Source: Telopea speciosissima | Lineage: Eukaryota > Streptophyta > Magnoliopsida > Proteales > Proteaceae | Reading direction: 5' to 3' | Assembly (NCBI RefSeq): GCF_018873765.1 | Contig: NC_057926.1 | Span: 54,325,378 to 54,389,377, forward strand | DNA length: 64,000 bases | Shown: positions 33,396-44,112 of the stretch, piece by piece | How the letters are laid out: every line of letters starts with the position of its first letter | How positions within the stretch are numbered: the stretch's first letter is position 1 | The notes under the pieces: generated by a model | Told to the model about the DNA's origin: nothing | What the model saw: the letters and a program-made list of their open reading frames with translations, nothing else | Databases searched by the model: none | Translations under genes and position numbers: made by a program

Positions 33396-35022
33396 GGGAA
33401 ATTTACACATACCCCCTTGAGGTTTAATGAAAGGATATTTTCAACCCTTAGGTTTGAAAAATTCTACGTACCCCCCTGAGGTTTGCAAATGGTAACAGAT
33501 AGGTCCATTCCGTCAGTTCATGACTAACACTGTTAAAAAATAGACTTGAACTGATGGAATTGCCCTCACATAAAAATTAAAAAAAAAAAAAAAAACACCT
33601 GCAACTCATCTTCCCCAATCGATTTTGGGGAAGATGATTTGCAGGTTTTGCTTTGTTGATGCACTGATTCAAGGAAAAAACCATTAAAATTGGGAGCTTC
33701 CAAAACTAAATAAATGAATTGAATCTCTTCACCCCTTCATTACCTCTTCTCCTTCTTCTTCTAAAACCTAATCGAATTGCTGCTCCACCATCGCCACCTA
33801 CTATTTAAGCAGTCGTTCTATCCTGGATTCAAGATCATTGTCTGAAATATCTTTCTCCATCTTCACCAAAAATAAAAAATGTCATTCTCCATTCCAGAGG
33901 GTCAGATCCAGTGGGAGAAGATATTTTCCCTTCACAAAAAGTGGGTCCTTAATGGTTTGTTTGTATCCTTCGATACAGTCCATAAGTCCCATTCCATTCT
34001 GAGCCAAGAACTGTAAAGCCGAGATCTTTTAACCGGCGAAAAGGGCAGCATCACTGGAGATCTGACACTGTAAATTTTTACTAGCTAAGTGGTTTTCCAA
34101 TATTTGCAGGAATCTCGAATTTCATAAAAGGGATAAGTCTTCCTTGGTTTTTTAGGCTCTCTTCTGTTCTCTTTTTCCCACAAATTGAAAGGAAAAGGGA
34201 CGAAAAATGCAATCTTTGCTTTGGATTTTTCAAATTCTGAAATCTCTGCGATCGCTTCGATTGACCTTCCCAAATCCTCTGCATAGAAAACCTTATAGCT
34301 AATGGCGACTTTTTCTTCTTTATCTTCCGCCAGGTGCTGTTTCCTGTCAAATTAACCCCTTGATTTTTTAGGTTGTTGAACCTCGAGTTTGTTGGCTGGT
34401 TCCAATAGAGATGGGTTTTAGTACTTGAGTCCAAAATTTATGCTCGAGTGAACCTCATAGCATGGAGTTCTTCTCTTCGAGGTTTGGAGCTACCGCCTAG
34501 TCTTTCATCGAGGAAGAAGAAGAAAGGTTCTTCTATTTCTTAATCTCTAATTTCTAGAAAGGTTCTTCTATTTCTTAATCTGACATTGGCCTACTTCTAT
34601 CTGTTTTGATTTTTGTGTCAAGCATGGCAATCTTGAAGTTGTTAAATTCTCTCTTTTTTCATGTCTTCACTTCATTCCTGATGAGATTCCTCTTAGGAAG
34701 ATGAGTTGCAGGTGGAGTGGATTTGAAAATTTTCCCTAATTTCAGTAAGGGTTGAAAGGGTTTTGAAACCTACAACTCGTCTTCCCCAAAATGATTTTGG
34801 GGAAGATGAGTTGCAGGTTTTTTTTTTTATTTTTTATTTTAAATTTGTGTAAGGGCAATTCCGTCAGTTCAAGTCTATTTTTTAACAGTGTTAGTCATGA
34901 ACTGACGGAATGGACCTATCTGTTACCATTTGCAAACGTCAGGGGGGTATGCAGAATTTTCCAAACCTAGGGGTTGAAAATATCCTTTCGTTAAACCTCA
35001 GGGGGGTATGTGTAAATTTCCC
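33396..35022. mobile_element. non-autonomous Mutator-like element (MULE)
   Basis: A 1,627-bp element with long terminal inverted repeats of roughly 240 bp that begin GGGAAATTTACACATACCCC. The flanks are ATATTTAAA and ATATTTAAG, a 9-bp target duplication with one change, as expected for MULEs. Each inverted repeat ends inside with a small palindrome, CCCCAAAATGATTTTGGGG or a variant. No transposase is present. The interior (about 33650-34780) is unrelated to the ends and may include captured host sequence; at 34302 a short frame MATFSSLSSARCCFLSN stops after 17 codons and has the composition of a plastid transit peptide. Confidence 0.85.
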
Positions 35023-36252
35023 ATATTTAAGACACATTTTACGTTTTGTTTTAATGAAAAAAATGGTACTTATTAAAAATTTTAAATTTTTTTGTTAAAA
35101 AATAAATTTAATATTAATATTTAACTAATAAGATATGAACTGATCCCACAATTTATGTGTGCATATTATTGTTTCTTTATCTCGTAATTTCAAATCTTAA
35201 TATTTAGAACCTCGCCTGTTTTTATTATTATTATTAATTTTTTTTTCATCGTTCTCGGCTATTCCATTTGAATTCTAAGCCATTTTAAACACGTTGTACA
35301 AGATAACAAATTTTTGCTCTTCTCATTTTAACTACCTATGGTCATGACTCATGAGGGAGTTAATTGGGTGGGCCCTCGTGGGGCTTTGACGCACCAATGA
35401 CCAAACCCATTAGGGTCCTTATCATAAGGTTGAGAGTAGGGTAAGGAGGGTCTTGTTTTGCCTGGCCATCACCATCATTAATACTGAAGCAAACATGGCC
35501 CAATGAATAGATGGATCAGCTGGCTTAGCCTTCTCTTCTGGGTAAGAATAGGGTTAATGAATTAATTATCTTACTTAACATTAAATTAGTTGCATAACAG
35601 ATTTTTTTTTTTTTAAAAAGTTGATGAATGGGTAGAACCTCAAATGGTACAAATTGAGAAGTTGACCCCAGAACTTTTTGCATTAGTGTAGTTGTTAGCT
35701 AGTCAATATCTTAAAACTGATATGAGAGGGACTGAAAATTAAATAAGTTAATTTATTTTTAGAAGATTTTGTTAAGGACCAAACTCACCTTGATGGTTCA
35801 AGCTGAGAATTAAGACACTACACTGGTCCAACCGGATTGCAACTTTTGTGGGTTGGACCACCAAGAGGGTAAGCCAAAGCCCAACCCTCTCCCTAAACTT
35901 TAATACAGAAATAATTTTGGCTTTTGCATTCTGGTTTCAGTGGAAGAATCACAACTTGATAGGTACTTTGGGCTAACCTTAAAAATCTACTTAACCATTC
36001 TAGGTTCAGTACTTGTAGTGGCTTTGCCTGAGTTTAGCTCGACGCTAAGCCGAAATCTACATTGTTTAGACCAGAACAGATTTGAGGTCATCCCTATCTA
36101 GACCTAAAACTCAACTTACACCCCTAATTAGTATCCTAAATGCCGATTACCTGAAATACATAAAGAGATTAGAAGGGCTTTTTTCTTGGGAGAAGGCTCT
36201 ATTTGTTTTCACTTAAAAATCATGCGAAAGAAATTTTTTCTTTGATAAAATT

Positions 36253-36398
36253 CATAGTTGTCATGACGCCTAGGTGACTCAAGGCATTAAAAGGTGAAAG
36301 AGTGCACAAGAAGACACCAATAAAGCGCTTGAACAACCGCCTAAGGGACGAAGACAACCAAGGCACTTGAACGCCTAGATGATACCTCGACAACTATG
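36253..36398. mobile_element. small hAT-like MITE
   Basis: 146 bp with inverted ends CATAGTTGTCATGACGCC and, reversed, CATAGTTGTCGAGGTATC. The flanks ATAAAATT and GTAAATTA are partly alike. CATAGTTGTC ends of this sort are common in plant genomes. No coding region. Confidence 0.6.
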
Positions 36399-37211
36399 GT
36401 AAATTAGTAAAATAAAAATAAGTGATTCCTTAATCCTATTCAAATTTATGGGGAAACTGAACTTGGACCTATTCCAAATTCATAGATTGCCCAATTCATC
36501 CCTGCCATAGTTAGCACAGTTGCACCCCTAAATGATGCGTACTACCCATTGCTTGCTTGCCCTTTTGAAAGGTCTAGGGACTATAGGGGGTACAGCTGGT
36601 GGTGGATATATTTTTTTGTGAGAAGGAAGAAGCCATGCTTTTCATGCATTGGCTGTCTGCCTGTCTGTATCTAAACTGTGGAGCTTAGTTTAGGGATCCA
36701 ACTTAGTATTTTTTTTTTTTTTTTTGGATAGCTGGGATCCAATTTAGTGAGAGATTTTCTTATGGATAATTTGATACCATTTAAGATGTCAAATAATTTG
36801 TGTTCTGTATTTTTTTTTTTAAATTAATAATTTTCTTTTTTCAATGAGGATAAATTCTATCATTTCCCATGTATATTCAAAATATGTTCAAAGCAATGAC
36901 GGTTTTTGATAAGATATGTCACTTTCATATTACTTTTGAAATCTATTTTTGCTCTTGGATCAAAAGATCTTTTAGAAATAAGACAAAATGACAATTAAAA
37001 GAAAATGTCAAGCTCTAAATCCACCTATAAAGGTGTCATTAGACAGAATAAACGTTTGAATGTATTAATAGAATTGTTCCAACAATTTTATTTATTTATT
37101 ATTAATATTTTTGGAGGGTGGGGGTGGGAGGATAGTAGGATTTATTAAGTTTTTAACTATATATATCAAAGTATATTATGTACATGTGTATACCACGTAC
37201 ACCTAAAACAC

Positions 37212-37370
37212 GAATAATTATCATCTCCAATTCGCAGGCACCTTCAATTTCTCTAATAGGGGGGAGTGAACCCCACCTTGGGCAGTGTTTCCGGGTAGGG
37301 GGTAGGGTGATCATTTCCATCCCATGTGAGGAACTGGAGGGGGCTGCGAATTGGAGGGGATAAGCATTCC
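37212..37370. mobile_element. palindromic MITE (core-sharing group)
   Basis: Arms share CTCCAATTCGCAG (both strands) and TTATC near the ends. The centre reads CCGGGTAGGGGGTAGGGTGA-TCATTTCC. It is most like the element at 10396 in arms (CAATTTCTCTAATA against AAGTTCCTCTAATA) and centre. Confidence 0.65.
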
Positions 37371-38759
37371 TCTAACACGCCCTACTCAAGTTCAAGAGAA
37401 GAGGAAATAACACTAATTAGTAGCTATAGCTGAAACACCACAACATGAAAATGATGATTTCATATGAATAACTTTAAAAACAAACCCTTAAAACTGGATC
37501 ACTTTTGGATTTAGCCTAAGAGGAGAGCTTATAAGAATGGTCTGGGATTTCATATCGAACCTAAGATTTATGGCCTAATGGTTCAGATTTTGGTATGTAA
37601 ATTCGGTCAAAATTTTCATTTCAAAGATAAATACTGAAATTATTGAAAAAATAAATAACTTATTAAATGGGCCATTCTCATTGTGCCACATAGGCAGATT
37701 ATGTGGTTATTCCAACCATTTGATAGACAAGAAGTGATTTAGATTAACCAGGCATGTGTCAAATAATAATCAAATAACCTACCTTCATGTATGTCCATGC
37801 ACACCTATAGTATGTTGACGACGACTACTACGCATCTTGTACCGTTCTGATTTTCAAAGCTCTATTTAAATGCAAAAATCTAACGTATTAGAAGGGATCG
37901 TGTGGTCTACCTTTCCACATAATTTGGATTCCATTCAATCTACCACATGACGGTGATTGAGTTAACTTGATAAGCATATCAAAATGGTCCCAATTGAAAG
38001 GTGTTGCCAAAAAACACTGGTCTGCACTAATAAGGGGCAAACCCGATTATGGGCATGCAAGTCGTTCTTAGTGTTTGGCTCTAGCTTGACGAGCACCGGC
38101 CAGCACCAATAACCAACCGTTAAATAACTCGATTTCCCCGATTAACCTGATTAACATAAGCCCAATTATGGACTGCTAAACCCATCGACTGAATAGACAT
38201 GCTATGAGGCACTATTAACTAAAAGACCGGTAAAGATACAAAACCTTAAATTGGTGGGGACCGATTAAACCCTACTGGTTGCCCATCTTTAATTCTAAGT
38301 AAAATGAGATATGTCTGGCCAATTCCAAATCGATTCCTGATTCGATTTGGATTCGAATGGGAATAGATGGAGACCGATCCCATACCCGATTTCGAGTTTC
38401 TAAACCTTGATCTCATGAGATGCCCATACTTTGGCATTTTTTTTTTTCTAAAAGGAATATGGTAAGCAATTAAGCATTACAAGTAATACTTGCAAATATA
38501 GCTCCCGAAATATTTGAAGCTTAAAATGGGTAATGAAGAGGTGGACGACCACACCATGAACGAGTCTCTCGGATCCAACCCTCTTTTTTTTTTTTTTTTC
38601 AAATAGTACAGAGAGATCCATGCGCTAATGATGCCAAAAAGAACACCAAAACCCGAGTCCTAAGGACGACCCTAAGCTTCCACTTTCTGTTTCTTCGAAA
38701 TTTACAGTTAGAATCAAACACAAAGCTTCAAGAAGAAGAAAGATTACCATCAATCAGAA

Positions 38760-39014
38760 ATGGCAGGGGACACACAGAACATGGCAGAGGTTGAGAGGAT
38801 CTTTAAGCGCTTTGACATGAATGGCGATGGCCAGATCTCTTCTTCGGAACTTGGTGAAGTCTTGAAACAACTTGGCTGTGTTTCTGATGATGAGATTAAA
38901 CGCATGATGGCCGAGATTGACACAGATGGTGATGGCTTCATATCCTTCGAAGAGTTCACCAATTTCCACAAGGCTAACAGTGGTTTGATGAAAGATGTCG
39001 CTAAGATATTCTAA
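38760..39014 (+). CDS. polcalcin-like two-EF-hand calcium-binding protein
   Basis: An intronless frame of 84 residues. Two canonical EF-hand loops are complete: DMNGDGQISSSE at 19-30 and DTDGDGFISFEE at 54-65, each with Asp at position 1, Gly at 6 and Glu at 12. The helix between them (LKQLGCVSDDEIKRMMAEI) and the C-terminal GLMKDVAKIF are hallmarks of polcalcins, small pollen calcium sensors also known as pollen allergens. It has no signal peptide or membrane segment, so it is cytosolic. The first ATG is used and is preceded by an A-rich leader; the length fits the family (about 80-86). In Arabidopsis a four-EF-hand CML lies next to RABA6, whereas this protein has only two. Confidence 0.93.
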   Translation: MAGDTQNMAEVERIFKRFDMNGDGQISSSELGEVLKQLGCVSDDEIKRMMAEIDTDGDGFISFEEFTNFHKANSGLMKDVAKIF

Positions 39015-39137
39015 TTAAGCTTTCTTCTCCTAACTGACCAACTCATTAACTCATTGTTGTATGATAGTATGATGTGCTTTTCCATATTCTGAAACTCTCT
39101 AAAAATTGTGAGTAGAGAGAAGAAGTGCAACTAAAAG

Positions 39138-39270
39138 GTATTAAAATCCTTTGCAGTATCGGCGGGGTGGCGATGCACATCCGGCGGCACAGCAAAGGGC
39201 ATGTGTGTCACTTAACCTCTGCTGTGCCGTTGGATGTGCACCGCCTCCACCAATAGGAGTCTTTTGATAC
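39138..39270. mobile_element. palindromic MITE
   Basis: A 133-bp palindrome: left arm GTATTAAAATCCTTTGCAG, right arm reversed GTATCAAAAGACTCC, both leading into GGATGTGCA / GATGCACATCC and CGGCACAGCA. The centre is GGCATGTGTGTCACTTAACC. No flanking duplication is clear. It lies just after the polcalcin stop, in or near its 3' UTR. Confidence 0.7.
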
Positions 39271-39441
39271 TATTCCTTCTTTTTTCTTTCCTAATTTACA
39301 ATTTCACATGTGGTGTAATTTTGGTGAAGTAATGTATTTATCCTGTATCATTCATTTTAATCTTTGCTTTCTTACAGGCTTTAAAATATTTCTACAGTGG
39401 CCCATTGGCATCATCTAATATGAAACTCTATTTGACTAATG

Positions 39442-39989
39442 TAAGGGTGTCAATTTAGAATCGAAACCAAAAACCGGTCATTTAAAACTAATCAAATCAA
39501 ATCGAAAATTTTGATTTTGATTTTGTATAATGAAATTTTATTCTGTTCGATTTCGTCTGGCTTCGATTTAGATTAAAAAAAATTTTTATTTGAACAAAAT
39601 CAAACCAAATGAAGTTTAATCCGTATAAACAGAACCTAGACCAATCTAAAGATACTAAACCATACAAAACCCTCTTTACCAAAAAAAAAAAAAAAAAACC
39701 ATACAAAGTCTTTCACTTCATCTCTTTTGCCTTCATTTTCAACTATTGGCTCTCCTCACCACTTTTCCACAGTTATACACTTCTGGTCATTTCTTCTTTC
39801 ATGCCTTGCTTCCTCAAGGTCAAAGTCTTACACGAATCGAACAAAACCGAATTATCAAGATTGTATACGAACCGACAGAAACCCAATAATGAAAAATTCA
39901 GTTCGGTTTCAATTTCAGTTTGTTCTTATTGTGTCCTGAATCAAGCAGAAATCGAATTGAAAAACCAGAACTAAACCAATTGATATCAT
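39442..39989. mobile_element. degenerate-interior TIR element, hAT-like ends
   Basis: The left end TAAGGGTGTCAATTT is a variant of the TAGGGGTGTCAAT end at 27508. A weaker inverted copy lies near 39980 (AATTGATATCAT). The interior is rich in loose CGAAACCAAAAACCGG, AACCGAAT and CGAACAAAACC units. No gene. Confidence 0.45.
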
Positions 39990-41487
39990 GGGCATCATAT
40001 CCGTTTGTCTAAGAAATTTCTTTTATCGTTTTCATCAAATTGGAGGAAGTAAAGGGCAAAAACCAAAAAATATGAAGACTCCGTTTGGTGTAAAAGGAAG
40101 ATTTTGTCTTGTGCGTGCAAGACAATTTGGACATTTTTACACTCCTTGGTTATCTGACATTTGTAACTCAGATGCCTTGGCGTTGGACACGCTATAATAA
40201 ATAAGTTCACTTCTCACCACCAAAAAAAAAAAAAAAAAACAAAGGACGAAAGAGAAGTAAAATTGATTTTTATTTTTTTTAAAGGAAAATTTTTATAATT
40301 ACGTGTTAACTTATTTAAAACTCTAACCATATTTGATAATTATACTTTTCAGACTACATATTTATTTCCATTATGAATCCAATCGATTTGGTTGCAAAAT
40401 AAAGTAAATTTTAGGCGTAGGAAATTAACACGTTACAAGTGTGGAATGGAATATCCCACATTAAACCAAATATTGATAACTTCCAATTTTTTAATGCAAA
40501 ACCTGAAGACAACAGAACAGACTCTGAAATAACTAACTGTATGAGCCACACATGGTAGTATTTAAGTGTTGACAAGGACCTTACTAATAATTTTCAACTA
40601 CAGATGTGAGACTAATTCTGTTAATTAATCTATCTAACCAACAACAGCCCATCCCATCACAATCACCTGACATAAGAGGCTGACCAGGTTGACAAGCAAA
40701 ACTATTATTGCTCATCTACATACTAATATTTTTTTTTAATTTTTTGGGTGAAAATCTACATGCTAACCTCAACAACAACACAGGTGGATCTATAAACAAT
40801 GATAGAGACTAAAGAGCTCTACCCAGATTAGGATATGGAAGGCATAGTTCTTGGCATTTCTTCAACATCAATCCAACTGTTCCTGTAATATGTCTCTGAC
40901 CAGTCTACAGTAAAACTCTACCAAGCAATGCATAGATCCAGTTTAACATATTCAATCAATCAAGGTTCTTTTATTTTAGCAGATGAGAGGAATGCAGGAG
41001 GTCACCTAAGTTTATTTCTGGGCTTTATAATCTCTATTGTTTCTAGTCATTCAGCTTATTAGTTTGCCCAGCATAAATGAACCATTAGAATTATAGACCT
41101 CAAACTGCAAAATTGCATCTAAGTCAGGATAAGTGCTTCCCAAAATGGAAAAAAGAGACTGTACCTTGAATATGTTGTTCACATGGGGGTGTCTCAATGG
41201 AAATTTGTCGAATCGTGAAAGGAGTTTACAAAATTTGCACTCAAGACCTGAAATCAAAAAATCATTAATTCCCTTTATGACTGGATGGTAGATGGAGGAT
41301 ATATACAATCAGAGTTCAGAATCCATCATTTAGACTTCTATACTATTTACAAGTTTTTGCTCATCTTCTTTCCACCCTCACTCAATCCCTCTCCATTTCT
41401 TTCCCATTCATGTAGGCAACATGATAAAAAATATATATATATGGCAGGAAAAATATTGATGAAAAAAAATATTACAAGTGCCCTGTC

Positions 41488-44112
41488 TCATCGACAATAT
41501 AGGTGGTTATCTTCCTCAAGGTCTGAAACCCCTAACATGGCGAGAGCGAAATGACTCCTCATTTCAGTACTCTTTTTATGCTGTAGATGAGAATAACAGT
41601 CAACAACACAATCATTCCCTGGAAAGGCAGATATATTCCTACTTGAGCTATAGTGTTCATCTCCTTGCAGAATTGCAACAATCTGGTTGATGCTAGGCCT
41701 CCTGAATTCTTCACTTTCAATGCAGGCAGCCGCTGCGTGAATCATCTTCATCAATTGATTTGAATCACGTGGGCTAAGTTTGAGCATTGGATCAAGCAAC
41801 TCCTTGATTGATCCTCGTTGTAATAGGGGCTTTGCCTGAAAAGGGTAGGAAGATTTGAGTATGGTTTTGACCACATTGATTAGAAGATTCCAAATAAACA
41901 GGCATTCAGTGTATCATTTTGTTGTAGCCAACTAACACTGCCAAAAAAGGATTCTACGTGTACCTAAATTGTATTACACAAGGTTTTCTCCTTTATTCAT
42001 TCAAGTCCAAGATGAATCAGATCAGATAGATATTAAATGAGCAAACACAAGATCACAACCCAAGTTTCAATTCATATCAAGTAGCATATATATTTCATTT
42101 TGTGCTACAGTAAGCAAAAACTAAGGCTGACTATTTTCATAGGAGTTGATTCCCCAAAACTATAGCCTCATCCATGCAAAGCATCTCTCTCTCTCTCTAG
42201 AAGATCACATCTCAACAATTCAACTAATTCAACAACCATAAACATTGCAGAAATCAAGTGGCCACTAACCTGTATAACAGTATAAGAAATGCCCATTGCA
42301 TAATAGTTGTATCATCAAATCAGTGAAAGTGATCCATATCCAGGATCCCAAATTGAAAGCAGTAGGTGTTACAATTAACAAAAAAGGGAGGGGGAGAATT
42401 AAATTGGCCATAAATGATAACTTACCCACAAGACCAAGTTCTCATCTCCCAGCGGTCTTTTGTCTTCGATTGGCTTCCGGCCTGTAATTAGCTCCAAGAG
42501 AACCACCCCAAAGGCATAAACATCTGTTTTATCGGAGACTTTACCATGTTGGAAATATTCAGGAGCCAAATAACTACACAGTAAGTTTCAAAATGAGAAG
42601 AAAGAACAAAGAGGTGAGAAAAATCTAACACCTTCAATTGACAAACACCAGAGAACATAAAAAAACTAGTACTTCCTAGATACTTCCAATTTCTTTCTCT
42701 TTGATATCTTACCCGAATGTTCCTTTGACAGTTTTGCAGAGGAAAGGTACTGAAGGTGCAGGGGTCCATGTAGCTAATCCGAAATCACATAGCTGAAAAA
42801 GCACCATTGAAGCTATCACATTAGACACAGACGAGGAAATAATCAAAATGAACTCAAGACACTTCGGTATAGATTTTTTTTTTCAATAGTCAACAATAAC
42901 CATACAAGAAAGGAGTCCACCAGAAATGTTTTGACTTACCTTGGGTGTCTTTTTGGAAGAGAGAAGGATATTAGAGGGTTTAATGTCTCTGTGTACAACA
43001 CATTTTTCAGTCCCGTTGTGTAAGTAAGCAACCGCTTCTGCAATTTCAACTGCTACCTTAAATCTCACAGACCATGGAAGAGAAGAACCACCCTTTACTC
43101 CTTTCTTCACTGTAAATGGGTACTTGCTAAATCACTCAAACTGATCACCACTACAGCAAATTGTCCATAAAAAAAAAAAATGAAAGAACCAGAAAAGATA
43201 CCATGCAAGTAGTACTGTAAGCTTCCTCCAGACACATATTTGTACACCAAGAACAGACCCTCCTTTGGATCGATACAGAAACCCTTAAGTAGAACGATAT
43301 TTCGATTATGAAGAGAACTGGCAATCATTAGTTCCCTGCAGAACGCCTTCATAGATTCCCTATCTTCCTTGTTTAATCGTTTGATTGCAACAGCTTTCCT
43401 AAGAAACCCAATTCTCCCTTTGAAAACACAGCTCAGTGCTCCTCTCCCCAAAACTCTGTCTACCCACAAAATAGAACCATTATATTTTCCCTACCAAAAC
43501 AGAAACCAGTTTATGATTGAAAAGAGATGAGTAAGCCTACTTACTACCTTTGGAGAAATTCTGCGTGGCTGCCCGGATTTCGCCATAACTGAATCTGACT
43601 AATGTGTCCGCTACCGGAGAGATACTCCTCTCCAGAGACTGAATTCTTCGCCATTTCATGTCGTGAGATTGAGACTCTGACAAATCAGTGCTCAAATTCA
43701 CCATAAGAACTGTAGCAGCGGAAATAGAGGGAGACTTGCTCAGCGCTTCAAGGTCCATCTGCGAACCAAAGCTGAACCTGAAAGAAGAGTGCACAGATTG
43801 TGGGTCGGCGTTCATGAAGTCTGGGTCAAGACTACCAGACTCGGCGAGAAGCCAAGCTTCGTCATGATCTGTACTATCGCCATTATCCCCCCTTTGTTTT
43901 TTATCCTTTGGGTGACTACCCTGCCTTCTTAATGGAAGAAAACAGCCCAAACCAAGCTCCCAAATCATGTTCCTTTTAAAGATTTTCCTCTTTTCGGGTT
44001 CGTCATCATCAAATTCATCCTCTACAGAGAAAGGAATCACCTTGAATTTTGTACCAGTTGGGCCATTTAGAGTGTCTTTCCAGTCAATGTAGCTACCTCG
44101 GGAGCAACCCAT
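41488..44112 (-). CDS. receptor-like cytoplasmic serine/threonine kinase
   Basis: Six exons: 43548-44112, 43202-43459, 42940-43109, 42713-42792, 42426-42573, 41488-41835; all GT-AG and in phase, 522 residues. The ATG at 44112 is chosen because it gives MGCSRGS, an N-myristoylation site (Gly2) with a palmitoylatable Cys3; an upstream in-frame ATG at 44265 would add a hydrophobic, low-complexity leader and hide it. A serine-rich N-terminal half leads into [15 protein letters not shown] and the kinase domain: glycine loop [10 protein letters not shown], catalytic Lys215 in VAIK, HRD at 314-316 followed by IKPSN, DFG at 334-336 and APEYF. It has no extracellular or transmembrane part, so it is a plasma-membrane-tethered RLCK of the RD type and all catalytic residues are present. 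I cannot assign the subfamily or partner. Confidence 0.9.

Larger units (their letters stand above)
32632..38759. other. intergenic region between RABA6 and polcalcin
   Basis: A 6.1-kb stretch holding the RABA6 promoter on the left and the polcalcin promoter on the right. It contains the Mutator-like element (33396-35022), two MITEs (36253-36398, 37212-37370) and loosely repeated CCGATT/GGATTCG segments near 38100-38410. I see no other gene in 35030-36250, 36400-37200 or 37380-38700. Confidence 0.55.
39015..41487. other. intergenic region between polcalcin and the kinase gene
   Basis: Contains the 3' UTRs of both converging genes, one palindromic MITE (39138-39270) and a degenerate-interior TIR element (39442-39989). 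I see nothing further in 40000-41480 apart from short AT-rich runs. Confidence 0.55.

Noticed and set aside
38750-38971. Minus-strand open frames over the polcalcin gene
   Set aside because: They are shadows of the EF-hand coding sequence on the other strand.
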